From positions 8,308,001-8,372,000 of the forward strand of contig NC_003283.11 in NCBI RefSeq assembly GCF_000002985.6: 64,000 nucleotides of DNA, read 5' to 3'. The notes under the pieces are model-generated. The model did not search any database. It had not been told where the DNA came from and worked only from the letters and a program-made list of their open reading frames with translations. Each line of letters opens with the position of its first letter. The stretch's first letter is position 1. This DNA is from Caenorhabditis elegans. Taxonomy: Eukaryota; Nematoda; Chromadorea; Rhabditida; Rhabditidae. Below, piece by piece: positions 33,223-45,792 of this stretch. The position numbers and the translations under genes are program-made.

Positions 33223-36017
33223 ATGACTAGGAATCCTCGTAATTTTGTGAATGACACGTTAGGAGTGTGTAGGCATAAGACAAGAGCAGGCAGGTAATCA
33301 AAAATGTTTGTGCCTATAGGTTTATATGCTCGGAAAAGGTATTATTTTTCAAGATTAATTTGAAATAGTTGATCTATCGGTCTTCTACTTCTTTTTTGAC
33401 CCAATTGAAGTCATCCCACTCTTTTACCAATTTGTGCAATAAATGTGCAATTTTCTTCGAAAAATGTGTGTGTGCGCGTGCCAAATTTGACATCCTCACC
33501 GGTCGTCCACCCGCTCTTCTGCTTCTTCATTATTCATACACCCCAATTTTTTTTGTGAAGAAATGAAAATGCTAATTTTTCTTATTTTATATCTTGCAAT
33601 TTTTGACGAATATGTTTCATGAACGTTGCACTTTTATGAGTTCTCGATGAAGTTCCTTTTAGTGTCTATAGCATTCTGTAAATTAACTCCTAATTTTTTC
33701 GAAAACTTCTTCTATTTTTGGGAAAGCATTATTTGTTTTTCATTCCAATTTTTCTCAAAGTTTGATGTCATGATTTTTCTATTTCTGGAGAATTCATCGA
33801 ACTGATCCTAATGTTTTCCTATAATCAAGAATTTTACGAAACAAACTTCTTCTATTAACTTCTTAACAAAAAAAGGTTTGCTTTTTCTAAAAACTGACAT
33901 GCAAGTCGCCGTTAAAATTTCTCATTATGATAATTAGATTAGGCCTAATATTAAGCTGGATTCCTAGAGCACAATGCTCGAGCAGTCATTCAAATAGACA
34001 TTTTATTTCTTCTTATTCCTTTTGTCGCCTTCGCGACGATTATTAGGCTGTGTGACGAGCAGATCTTTATAAAATTTTTTGTTAGGAAAGAATCTATTTG
34101 TATTTCTTGCCAAGTGTTTTTTCTAGGCTAGAGTAGGCAAACCATCCTACCAGCCTATTTACTTCAGCGCACACTCCCATACTTCATTTGAGCAATGGGA
34201 ATTATTTTCTGGAAATTTATTTATGAAATGGAAAAGTTTCGAAATGAAGCATGCATGAAAGATTATGCCAGGCGTAGGTAACTTTGAAGGCAGATAATTA
34301 GTTCACTCAGCAAACTCACAGACACTATTTTTCATATTAAAATTTATTTTGTAATTTTGAGAATGTGAGAATCCGCTAAATTAGGTAACATTTTTAAATT
34401 AGGTTACATTGTTAAAAAAAAATATATTAAAGGTAGTTAAAGTATTTTTGCATATATTAAAAAAAATAGCGTTTAACATGGATGGTTTAACATGAAAATG
34501 GCAAAAACTAAATCGGATGTCATTATAGTTTTAACTTCGTCTCTATCTGAAATCTCTATAAAAAGTGGATCTCTGTAGCGCCTTCTTCCGGTTTTATTAT
34601 CTCATATGCATTAGTGACGGATAAATGTTAAGATCTGCTTTCCAGGAATTCCTTTTTTTAATGCTGAGAGTTTATAAACGGCTTCACCACTTCTAATCTT
34701 CTTCGCATTTGTTCTATGATAAAAAATGTAGGTGCTCTTTCTTTTGAATTTTTCAGATTTCGTTCTCGCAAGTGATTTTCAAATCTAAATGTTTAATGCA
34801 TAACTCGCGAAACATCAAATTGTCCTCGTAGATTAAGAAAAAAGCAAAGTAAAAAGCCAACACTCTTGCTCAATTATCTTACTTGAGAGAAGAGAAAAAT
34901 GTTGATAATTGAGTTAGCAAATGAGGCAAAAACATGAGGTTGCTCTGTTTTTGTCGTAGTTTGTTTTTTTCCTTTGATTTTCAAAATTTTATTTGTTTCA
35001 GTTCGATGGGACAGGTTTGGGAATCATATAGATTTTTTTTTTGATTTTCTCATGCCTTTCTGAAATTCGCTTTTGCATTTTTTAGGATTTTAAAGGTGGG
35101 TCAGATAAATTGTCTTACCATTAATTGCTCTGAAGTATTAGAATTTTTCCCATTTGTCTTGTTATAGTGGCTGGGATTTCGTTAAATATGATATTGGAGA
35201 TTTTTGTTAATTTAGTTTTCAACCAATAATTTTGAACCAGATTGTAGCTTTTCAAAATGTTTAATTTTTGTGATGTTTCATCTTAGTTCTTTCCAGTTCA
35301 AAGTTTTAATTTGAACATAAAATTAAATTCTAAATATTTCAGATCCAAGCCTCATAAACATTCTTAAAGTTCATGTCGACTTTCCCCAAAATTCAACCAA
35401 TAATTTAACAAGTTTCCCTTCCATAGTCACATTTTCTCTGAAACCCTATAAATTATAGGTTGTCCTCTAAAATTGATTCACCACTCCCACACTTTTTCCT
35501 CCCTGCCCGTCTACTTACATTTTTCCTACTTTCATTTTTCAAATCCTCAAGCCGAAAGGAAATGAGCCTGTGAGTAAGATCGTGCACGAAGATTCATCGT
35601 CTTCATCGGTCGTCCTCTCCGCTTCATTAGGCTCCTCCGAAAGCTGCAGGCCCATTTGCTCTTTTAGTGCTCTGTTGACTTTTATGCTGCTCCTTTTCCT
35701 ATTTTTGTCATGCTCCTCCCCTATTGTATTATTCTCTTCTTCTTCACTCATTTTCTTCATCTTCTCCTTCTTCTTCAATCGAATCTTCTAATAAATAAAA
35801 TTTCTTGCGGTTTTAAACGAACCTCCATCAAACCTCCTATTCTTTCCCTCGACTATTAGCGGACTCAATTTTTATGATCTTGCACAACATGCTGTTCACG
35901 GCCACTTATATCTAACAAATTCATTTTCTTAAGATTCAGCCTCGTAACTATTCAACATTACTCCCACATTCATCTGATGATGTTACTGTAGAAAAGGTCA
36001 AAAGATGTTGTGAATCA
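33223..36017. other. Intergenic, no convincing gene
   Basis: About 2.8 kb. A serine/glutamate-type ORF pair at 35539-35800 is open on both strands because of TCT/TCC-rich sequence; the minus frame is preceded by a TTTATTAG acceptor-like site but has no identifiable partner exon. Confidence 0.4.
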
Positions 36018-37334
36018 ATGGCTTTATCTGACATCTTCCCAATATTCATTGTCGCTGGTGCGCTTTGGATCCTGGTTTACTGTATTCTCATGACACAAAA
36101 AATTTTTATGGATAGTCATTATCAAGAGATTCAACCAAAACAACATGAGGAAGGGGATGAAGAAGACGAGCATGCACCGGTACATCATCAGGGAAATAAT
36201 CATTTAGATCATCCTCATGTGGAAAGAGAAAAGTAAGTCTGAAAATGCAATCATTATAAAATAATCAAAAATGAGAAGAAAACTGTAGGGTTTAAATAAA
36301 AATATGTTGAACAATCATAGAATGTTGGCATGGTATTCAGGTTTAAGCTTTTTGCTTGACATCATGGAAAGATACTGATAGTGAGAAATTAATTGAAAAT
36401 GTTTTTGAAAAACTGTCTGAAAATGATATACCGTATTTCCACTATTAGTCTTGCATGCAAGGCTAATTTTCAATCAACCCGTAGGGGTGCAAGACTAATA
36501 GAGACTGCAAGACTATTAGAGGCTGCAAGACTAATTTTCGAAGATCCAAAAGCTTTGTAAAATATACTATTTCTTGTCAAAAACTTGACTTGAGACAGTC
36601 TAAATCATACAAAATACTTATTTGTCCATTATTTTTTCAATTATTTGAACCCTTTTAAGTTGAATTTAGCCAACAAATGACGAATTTTTTGAAGTTTCCA
36701 CAAAATATTGCTGATCTAACAAAAAAAAAGGTGCAAGACTATGAGAGACTGTAATACTAATAGAGGCTGCAAGACTAATAGAGGAAATACGGTATTTCTT
36801 TGTACCTACTGCTATGAACCTTTTTTGAAAGGGTTCAGGATGCTTACTAATTTTTTCATAGGAAACTACTATCGGCATCGGATTCAGTGTACCAAAAAAC
36901 TTCTGCAACTTCGGTGTAACTAATATTAGATTTCTAAAAATTCCGATATCTCAGAAATGAAAGCGAAATAGCAAAAAGTTGAACAAGCGACTGAGATTTT
37001 TGAAAGTTTTGTCAATATACCTCAGTTTCTCAAAAAGTATATTTTTTAAACATTGAATAGCTTAAATATATGTTTTTCATGATGCACATTTCCCGGTCAA
37101 AATTGTTTAGAGTAACAATAGATTCATTCAAAAATGGGTTCAAAAACTGACCGAAACTCTCGATTTCATTTGAAAATTTCACTTCCCTGTATACACACAG
37201 TGAACGATTTGTTCACAATCTGCCAACCACAAAAATATTAATCCGGTTTCCAGTATTCATCTTTTTTATTTTTTAATTACAGCCACAAACAACACGATCA
37301 CAACGAACGGACCTTTTTCGCCTACTACCTTTAA
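36018..37334 (+). CDS. Small single-pass membrane protein with acidic/His-rich tail
   Basis: Two exons, 36018-36232 and 37283-37334, giving 88 residues. The N-terminus MALSDIFPIFIVAGALWILV plus YCILM is one membrane segment. The rest is hydrophilic: acidic EEGDEEDEHAP and histidine-rich stretches, continuing after the splice as HKQHDHNERTFFAYYL. Phase 2 joins cleanly, and the exon-2 frame keeps the His/Asn-rich character, which supports the splice. The 1050-bp intron contains a TA-flanked MITE. I do not recognise the family. Function unknown. Confidence 0.6.
36429..36794. mobile_element. TA-flanked palindromic MITE (CCGTATTTCC family)
   Basis: Runs from TACCGTATTTCCACTATTAG to GAGGAAATACGGTA; TA at both ends fits a Tc1/mariner-type target. 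Internal GCAAGACTAATAGAG motifs on both strands. In the intron of the small membrane protein gene. Confidence 0.75.
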
Positions 37335-37780
37335 ATTTTATTGGTTTTTTTTGTCATAATTATTATTTGCAGCACGGGTTGTATTTTTCAATTTTTACAA
37401 ATTTAATCAGGTATTAAACTTGTAGAATAATTAATGAGGAATTTATAATTGTTCTTTCAACTTTTTTTTTTGGTTTTTCGAATTAATAAAACCATTCAAA
37501 GCAGAAAAGTAGAGACATGAGAGACTGTTTTTGTTCTTTTGTTGAATAAAATTAAAATTGGTACATGTGTTCAGCATGATAACAATTGATAAGAGAACAT
37601 AACGTTCTCTTTCTGTTTTCTTTTTTTGAAAAAAAAGTAGATATCGACGGCTAATTTGATTGATGAGACTACAAAACGAAAACCGTACTCGTGATTTCTA
37701 GTTTGTGTCCTTTTTCGGATTTTCAACGCTATTCGCTCAGCCGAATCTTTTTCATTTTATATTTCAGTTTTTACAATCAA

Positions 37781-40700
37781 ATGTGTGGGTTTTCGCAGGC
37801 CACCAGGAATATTTGTCAACTGGGATCTGTTTTTTTCTTCAACTTTTTCTCATTTTTCACACTTTGTAAGTTTTGGAAATTTTTATTTTATACGCCGTAA
37901 TTTTTAATTAGACTCTATCCGAAAGAGACTATATCTATAGGAAAAACTTCCAAATTCAAAAAAAAAGACGATTTTTCTCGTTTATTTGTTAACGATTTTT
38001 TGCCAATGTACAATATTGTCAAAATTATCACGGGTTTCTGCTGTGCGAAGTATACTTTAGAAAATTGTTAAATAGAAAATTTAAATTTTGCACGGCCTCT
38101 CTTCATTTCAAAAAATAAATAAATTGACGTGATGAACTGTCTCTGCGTCTCTCATGGGCGAGAGAGTGAGCTTTTTGAGCCGAATTTGTACTGAAAACGG
38201 TAAAATAGGCCGGAAACGGCTGATAGTGAACAAAATCTAATAAAAATTTACTAACTGCCTGATCAAACACATAGAAATTATATGAAAAAAGGGCAAAATT
38301 GTAAATCACCTATGAATACGCCCACATGTGAAAGTTCAAAATTAGTGATTTTCCAGACAAACCTGATTAAAGCCGGCGATCCGCTGATAAATCTTTAAAT
38401 TTTTTATTAATATATTGTCAATTAAGACTAAGTGTATCTATTTTTATGCAAATATCTAGGTTAGTGATGTTCACGACGCCGGCAGACGGAAAAACACAAG
38501 GTTACCTCGAAAAATGGATTTTTTCGGGACCTCTAGTGATCCTTGAAAAGAGAAATTTGAAAATTGAAGGCCACCATTTTGTAGATAATTTTTTTCTGAT
38601 TATTTTCTGTTTTTGATGAAGGTTTTTTGATGAAAATTGACGTCGGCATCTTCAAAACAAGAATTAGGCCTGAAAACTCCAAAAATCGTTAAAAAACGAC
38701 AATTTTTGACGGGTTTTCCTAATTTTACGAGACGCGCCAAGACATAATCAAAAATTCAACATCACCAAAAGTTGCAAAATTCTCTAAGGAAGAGATTAAG
38801 ATGTCAATCACCTGATTTGATCAAAAACTGATTGAGTAATTTGAGTTTTAAGACAATGCGATTGTAATTTTTGGTCAACCGTAAGCTTATTAGTTGACTT
38901 GAACGCTTTTGAAAGCATATAGATCGGTAACCAGGAAAGCTATCAAGAAACTTTAAACTGCAAAAATAATCTTGATAACACAAGAAACATTTTCTATGTG
39001 CATAATACTTGGCTATTCTCACAAAATATATAGTTTAAGCTATGTAAAGATTCAATGCTTTGAAAAACTTAGATAGAGAAGCCACGAAGGTATTCGAAAT
39101 TATCCGTTTGCACAATCAACTCAAAGAAGCAAAAAATAACAAAGTGTGGATTAATACCGTCTGATACCTTTTTCATATGTCACTTTTTGTTTTTCCCGTA
39201 CGGGATCCCGTCTTTACAGTCGACAACCGACTGAAACCGAGGCCTCCAATGAATAACTCAGGTTGTGAACCCTGTCGGGAAAGTCTCATCAGTTTTCCAT
39301 CAGTGTACGACAAAAAATATACCGTATTTCCTCTATTAGTCTTGCACCCCTATTAGTATTGCACCCCTACGGACCAATCGAAAATCAGTCATGCTGACTC
39401 TATTAGTCTTGCACCCCTACGGGTCAATTGAAAATTAGTCTTGCATTCAAGACTAATAGAGGAAATACGGTAATTGGGTACGATAGGAATACGGTAGGTT
39501 TATAAGTTATGTAAGTTTCTACAAATATAACTACTTCAGTTTCTCTGTACCAAACTTTGGAGAATTTTTTATACTTTAAAGATCACTGAAATAGTGAGCC
39601 GTTGTCTACGAGATCAAATATGTCCGAAAATTACCATTTGGTATCGGTCCTAACAGATCAGTATTTATACCAAAGTTGTTTCTTCGGCAATATTTTGAAT
39701 TTAATTTAAAAACACATATATTATTCAATTTTCAATCTCACGTGAGAGAGTGTGAGAGAAAAAGAGGAATTTTGAAATAAATGAAATTGAGAGAGGCCGT
39801 GATTTTGTAAATGTTTTATCAATTTTGTCAAAAATCGTAAGGTTTCCTCGTTCAAACGCAAAATGCCGAAAAAATAAAACTTTGAAAGCGGCTTAAAACA
39901 ATAAATTCCAATAATTTTTAGCCGCTCTATCACAAACAATTGTCGAAAGTGTAGCCGAAGAAAAGGGAATAAATCGACATGCGGGTTATTACAGGTAAAA
40001 CTGTGAGTTTTATCTAAAAACTGAAAGTCTTCAGTGCGTTCCTCACATATCTTGTCTTCACATTTGGTCATTTCGTCGCCACACCAATTGTGGAAATAAT
40101 AACACCGAAATGGTCAATTGTCAGTGGATTAGTGGGTTATGCAATGTTTGAAGCTGCATTTTTGTGGATGAACGAGTACTTTTTATATTTCTCTGCAGCT
40201 TGTGCAGGATTTTCTGGATCGTGTGAGTTTTTTATTTTCCTTAAACATTCATAGAATTTTTTAAGTATTGTGGACTGGTCAATTTGATTATTTGGCTCAA
40301 AACTCTCAACCACACACTTTGGATCGGAACTCCTCTAATTTATGGGGACTGTCACAAACATCGTAAGATTTTTTAATAATACTGGGGATCGTTGCAAGAC
40401 CCATGATCACATGAGCGTGTACCTTTGAAATGACGTTTGAAGTTTCTGGAAATGACAAATAAATTATTTTTCAGATTAATATTTGGTGGTGCTTACCTAC
40501 TTATTTTGTACCGATTTCAGACTGGAAATGAGTTTGAGATGCCTTTGGTAACTTAAATATTTATTTTTCCTTCTTTTATTAAGTTTTTCGATTTCAGATT
40601 CGTCTAGTCGTTGGCTCATTTTTTATCTGCACGCTTGTTTCCATTGCCATCGGACTTTTCCTTCCTCAGCCCGCATTCAAAGTGGAAAAATATAAAATTG

Positions 40701-41909
40701 CATATTTTAAACATCTTTGTAAGTGATTTTTGAACTTGTTCAATACTTATTTCTATATCTAATTTTTAGCTGAAATCGTAAAAATTTCATTTGACCGAAA
40801 CTTGATGCTACTATTCTTCATGTTTTTGTACACTGGATTGGAATTATCTTTCTTTTCTGCAGTATTTCCTACAATGGTCTCATTCACAAAATCTCTGGGA
40901 AATACTAGAGATTTAAATGCTATTTCATCTATTTTTGTCGGAATCGGAAATGTTTCTGGTGAGTTTCTCTCTGCAAATTCCCCCCTTGTCTCTTTCTCAC
41001 TCTTCCTGTTGGCGCCGCCCACAACACATACAAACTGCTGCGCTCGGCGAAACTCGTGGAGTGTCGGCGGCGCGTGTTGGTGTAGTGCCGCTGGGAAGTT
41101 CTATCATCACTTGTTACATCCAATGATGAGAGTTTGCGACTAGGGCGGTCTTACACAATCATGGTGATTCTAGTCATTCTGATGGTACGTAACATTATAC
41201 AAGTATATTAATTTTGGAAAAACGTCTCTTTGGAGAGTTTAGTTCTTAAATGATTTTTTAGGCTGCTTTGCATTGTCTGTTCTTGGCTCTCGTGTTCGAG
41301 AATTTGGGAGAAAGAAAATGGTTTTGTTGGGTTCCATTCTTCACATGACATGTTTCCTGTTGACGTTTTTGATGTTCCCCGATGAATCTCCGTTGAAGCC
41401 AACCGAAGCTTTGGGTTACATTTTGCCGAGGCAAGGGATTCTAACTGAAATTAAATAATCTCCCAGAGTTATTTTCCAGTCCGTATATTATCTTAGTGTG
41501 CGGTTTTCTTTTGGGAGTTGGTGACACAATATTCAATCAACAGTGTTACACTATTTTGAGTGATATTTACGATCATGACAAGCGAATCGAAGCTTTTGCA
41601 GTTTATAGATTCTATCAGGTATTGGCGAATTGTCTTTTCAAGCACAATCTTTTTCTCAGAGCGCTGCCAGTTGTGTTGCCATGTTCTATTCAGCTCATGC
41701 TCTTTTGAGAACGCATGTTATTATTCTTTCAATGTTTTGCGTAATAGCTACAGCTACGTTTTTTGGAGTACGGTAAATTTATCTAATCGAAACAGAAATT
41801 TAACTATTAGTGTTTTTTTTCCAGGGTTCCAGAAAAATATCTAGTAAACCCAAGTGCCGAAATGCTGGAAGTTAAAGAATGTGAGCAGCAGGAAAAACTC
41901 ATGATCTAA
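37781..41909 (+). CDS. UNC-93/MFSD11-like major facilitator superfamily protein
   Basis: Eleven exons: 37781-37865, 39922-39994, 40035-40222, 40266-40362, 40475-40547, 40598-40718, 40770-40958, 41262-41430, 41480-41618, 41660-41772, 41825-41909, total 443 residues. About ten to twelve hydrophobic segments. The N-terminus MCGFSQATRNICQLGSVFFF and the LLWTGQFDYLAQNSQPHT, GIGNVSG and FLLGVGDTIFNQQCY segments match the UNC-93-like branch (human MFSD11). The conserved N-terminal membrane helix lies in an exon 2 kb upstream of the rest. Intron 8 (41431-41479) starts with GC (GAG|GCAAGG), a GC-AG intron; the frame requires it. Substrate unknown; UNC-93 relatives modulate K+ channels or traffic other membrane proteins. 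The long intron 1 contains a TA-flanked MITE. Confidence 0.82.
39320..39472. mobile_element. TA-flanked palindromic MITE (CCGTATTTCC family), compact copy
   Basis: Runs from TACCGTATTTCCTCTATTAG to TAGAGGAAATACGGTA with near-perfect terminal complementarity and repeated TCTTGCACCCCTA motifs inside. In intron 1 of the MFSD11-like gene. Confidence 0.8.
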
Positions 41910-42961
41910 TACTAACCAATGCTAACTTTTACAGATTAATTCATCAATGCGGTGCAGAGGATTTTCATGTTTTAAGTTATATATTACTTATCTAGAGAAA
42001 ACGATCAATATTAGAGATTTTTTAAATTTACAACAGACCCGAAAAGCAGACACTTCATTGTAATTTAACGAAATTTTGAAATGTCAGTTTAAAGGCACAA
42101 GCTGTTTCTTGAAGGGGATCTTGCCACGATCTCACAATAAATGAAAGTGATACTACAGGTGCCACATACATTTTACAGATTTGAACAGAAAAGCAGAAAA
42201 CATGTTTATAACATTTTAAATCCTGCTCACAATCAAAGATATTCAGGATTTATCATAAAACAGTCAGCGCCCATTCACAATCAGCAATGTCCCATTTCCA
42301 AAAACTGTTGTTCTGCAAGATTGTATTCTCTGGATGAGTAATATATTTCAATTTTTGTAAATATTTTGAGTAACTCTAGAAGAATTCTGGCATCTCAAGT
42401 CTCTCTTCAAACCATTAACGGTTGTCTTGTGAATATTTTTGTTTTCTTGAGCTTTTATTGACTTAGCTGTGATTAAGAAGAAAATAACTTTACGCTGTGA
42501 TTGAACATTTATTCACTCAATTTTTAGAAGTTATTTATACAAATTTGAAAAAAAAACCTGTTTTAAATGCCACTGCATTATGAAAAATATCACTGTTATC
42601 ACAAATCACGGAATTATGATCAGACAAAGGGGGTGAATGACTTTGCTTGGCTTAGGAATTGCAAAGTTACGCATTTTCACCATCGAATATTCAGAAATTT
42701 CAGTTAAAAAATGGATAACACAATTACTTTTACTTTGGCAAGAGGAACGAGTCAGAAGTAGGTAGCCTAGAAGGCAGGTATCCATGTACCCCACTTTTTT
42801 TACTTGAAAAAATAAGGTATTCTGTCATATATTTCCCACCGTCACGGTGTTCGTTCCTTAATTATTTTTTAGCCTATAATTTTTGTTATTTCAAAAAACG
42901 TCTTATTAAACCTGACTTTCTGAGACTGGAAATTTTATCTGAAAGTTTTTAGATCTGAACA
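41910..42961. other. Intergenic, no gene seen
   Basis: About 1 kb between the transporter gene and the chemoreceptor cluster. Short ORFs at 42141 and 42606 have no recognisable features. Confidence 0.5.
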
Positions 42962-43242
42962 ATGGAAGAACCTCTAGTACCTCTAAGATATATCATACTC
43001 TTCCTATTTCTGTCCATTATTGGTATGATTGGAAACTTGGCAATTGTGATCATCACCTATAAATACAAAACTCTTCAATCAAAATGCTGCATTCTCATTG
43101 CAATTATGGCATTTTTTAATTTTATATTTTGTATTTATCTGGTACTTTTCAAATCAAAACTATTGATTTTAACTTCTCCGTTCAGATTCAATTAAGAATA
43201 ATGATGCTCTTTGGGATGTACCTTCGGTATTGCACTCTATGA
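42962..43242 (+). pseudogene. Truncated srsx-type chemoreceptor fragment
   Basis: Exon 1 (42962-43141) is intact and encodes the first membrane segments (IIGMIGNLAIVIITYKYK, LQSKCCILIAIMAFFNFI), 60 codons in length like the two downstream paralogues. After the intron, exon 2 begins IQLRIMMLFGM as in the paralogues, then diverges and reaches a stop at 43240-43242. No later exons are found. A decayed or partial tandem duplicate. Confidence 0.7.
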
Positions 43243-43670
43243 TATATAATAGAATGCGTATTCTATGACGAGCCAACACTCCAAGGAATCGTCTTATAAA
43301 TATTGTGCCAGACATATTAACTAACGAGTAATACTCTATTGCAAACAGGAAATTCAAACTTCATCAATCTCGGTATTTTCCAACTTGTTGGCTGGCTGAT
43401 TTCTATTTGACTGTATTTTATCCTTTAATTTTTATTTTATTTGAAAAATCATTAGACGTACCAACTGAATGAGCATTCTTCTAATCTCCGGCCAACTTGT
43501 TATTCGTTTTTTTTATATCTCACCGTTCAACTAGCATTTTTTTCTTCTATATTATTAAATCGCATTTTTCCTTGTTCTCTTTTTCCTACTAAAATCTTGT
43601 CGTTTAGTTTTTTTTTCTAATGGCCTAGTTCAAAATTGTCAAAAATTTAGCTCAAGTATCAAACGAAACA

Positions 43671-45085
43671 ATGGTGGATCCTTTACTGTCCCTGCTCAAG
43701 ATTGTTGTATACATAATTTTTGCAACGATAGGTGTTTTTGGAAATCTGGCAATTGTTATAATAACTTTTAAGTATAAGTCATTGCAATCTAGATGTTGCG
43801 TTCTTATTGGAATTATGGCTTTCTTCAATTTATTTTACTGCATTTATTTTGTAAGTGTTTTTGTAATGTCGTAATCAAACTTATTGATTGAAATTCTAAT
43901 TGTAGTTTTACATTTACTGTGTCAATTATTTTTTTTTAAATTTTAATTTAAAAAAATTGAAATTTAGAATTTAAGACAACATGAGAATTTAAATACCAGT
44001 TGCTCACCTAATTTTAGTTTAGTGCGCAAAAGTTTTATGGATTAAAAATTTGATGTACCGTTGACAATTTTTGACAGTTTGTTCATATTCTGTTTAGATC
44101 CAATTGAGGGTGATGATGATTATGGAAATATACAATATTACGAACAATTTGTGTTTTTTCCTATCGATTTATGGAATATTTTCATTAAATATGCAGAGTA
44201 TGATTGGTCTTTTTATTGGTCTTGATAGACTGTACAGTGTTTCATTTCCGGTTAAGTGAGTGTTTCAGGTTTTCAGGTTTTCAGGTTTTGATTACATTTG
44301 TATGTTAAATGTTGATTTCAGATATTCTACAATTCCAGTGTATCAGTATGGTATTGTATTTTCCTGTTGCTGTATTCTTTCATTAGTCGTATCACTTGCA
44401 AAATTATTTTACTTATCAGGCAATAACTTTTCTCAAAATCCTATTTTTCAAATAATTTTTCAGAAGATATTGTTTTAACGGTTTGTTACCCAACTACATC
44501 CATGTATGGAGTTCCATTAAGTATATGGTTGGGAATGAATTTCTCGATTGCTGTTGTAGTTATATTTGTGTATGGAGGAGCTCATATCAAATGCCGGAAA
44601 CTCAAAAGTAGTTATTGTTAGGATAATTATCATATATTCATTGTTTCAGACGCAAATAGTCATGTGAAACTGGTGGAATCGGTTAATCGAATTTTGAAAT
44701 CTATGATAGTTGTTATTTCTCTTTACGTTTGCACTTGGTTTCTAGCATTACTTGTGATTTTCTGCACATACGTAATAGAAACAAAGATGCACAGTTAGTA
44801 TTCAAAATATTTCTTTCAGGTTTTAAAAATGGATAATCCGTTTGTAATAGCTCTTGAAAGTGTAACTGGATCGCTTATACTTTGTAATTCATCTATGAAT
44901 ATTTTTATATACTTTTGGAGAACTCCAGAATACAGGTAGCAGTATTCAAACCAATAAATTCATCTAAAAAATATGATTACAGAAAAGCTATTCTTCAATT
45001 TTACGGAGAAATAACTTTTAAATCGAAAGAAGCTTCAAGGATACAAGTATCGTTTATTCCAAAAAATCAACTTGTTTTAATTTGA
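43671..45085 (+). CDS. Srsx-type seven-transmembrane chemoreceptor
   Basis: Seven exons: 43671-43850, 44098-44255, 44322-44419, 44464-44607, 44650-44771, 44820-44935, 44983-45085, total 306 residues. TM1-2 region FGNLAIVIITFKYKSLQSRC; exon 2 has FSLNMQSMIGLFIGLDRLYS, the D-R-L after TM3 typical of the srsx class; later MNIFIYFWRTPEYR gives the TM7 end. The exon pattern is identical to the paralogue at 45.8 kb. Intron 3 (44420-44463) starts with GC rather than GT (TCAG|GCAATA), required to keep frame and matched by a GT donor in the paralogue. Probably a ciliated chemosensory receptor; ligand unknown. The class call is from pattern resemblance. Confidence 0.75.
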
Positions 45086-45792
45086 ACTGTCTGTTTTTCT
45101 GTAATAAATGGATCTATAATATTATAATTTTTACTACATAGAAAGAAAAATAATTAATTTGAACCCACAAATAAAGTTCAACTTTTATTGAATCTTAATG
45201 AACCTTAGAATAGCCTTAAATGACGTGAGTGATGCTGGGGGAACAAAATATTCAAAAAAAATAAAGCATAATTATAGACATCGAAATCACTTGGGAGTTC
45301 CTGTTCCTCAAAAACGTAATAGCACTTTCTGCTTCAGTCAGCTTTAGAGGAATTATCATTAATTATTGTTTTGAACCAATTGATATATTTTTGGTGTGGA
45401 TGTTATAATAAAATGGCTTAAAAAAGTAACAGATGCTGATCTCGATACAACATCAAACTTTAATTTAGAGATCGCAAGATTTTTAAGACTTTAAAAATAC
45501 TTTTTGCCTTCACCTGAAACTCGATTTCCAAAAAACTGGAAGCTTTGGACCGTAAGAAAATATGCCTATCAAAATTGGTAGATGCATCATGCTCGAAAAA
45601 TATATATTATCTCTTCTAATTAATTCATAGGTGTTCCTGTAAAACCTATAAATTTAGAATGAAAAATATTTGAAGCCTAACAATTATCTGGTTTTCTTCT
45701 TCTGTTATCTCACAAGCCTTGCATTTTATTTTTCATTTAACTCTAGACCACACTCGGTTTTTATTTAATTTTTTGTAATTGTCAGAAACGTA
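45086..45792. other. Intergenic within the receptor cluster
   Basis: About 0.7 kb with no gene; presumably the promoter of the next srsx copy. Confidence 0.5.

Noticed and set aside
35539-35791. Glu/Lys-rich minus ORF and Ser/Phe-rich plus ORF
   Set aside because: Low-complexity TCT/TCC sequence open on both strands. An acceptor-like TTTATTAG precedes the minus frame, but no partner exon was found.
40759-41143. ORFs running past the exon 7 donor of the MFSD11-like gene
   Set aside because: Read-through of a real exon into the intron and its antisense shadow; the true frame continues at 41262.
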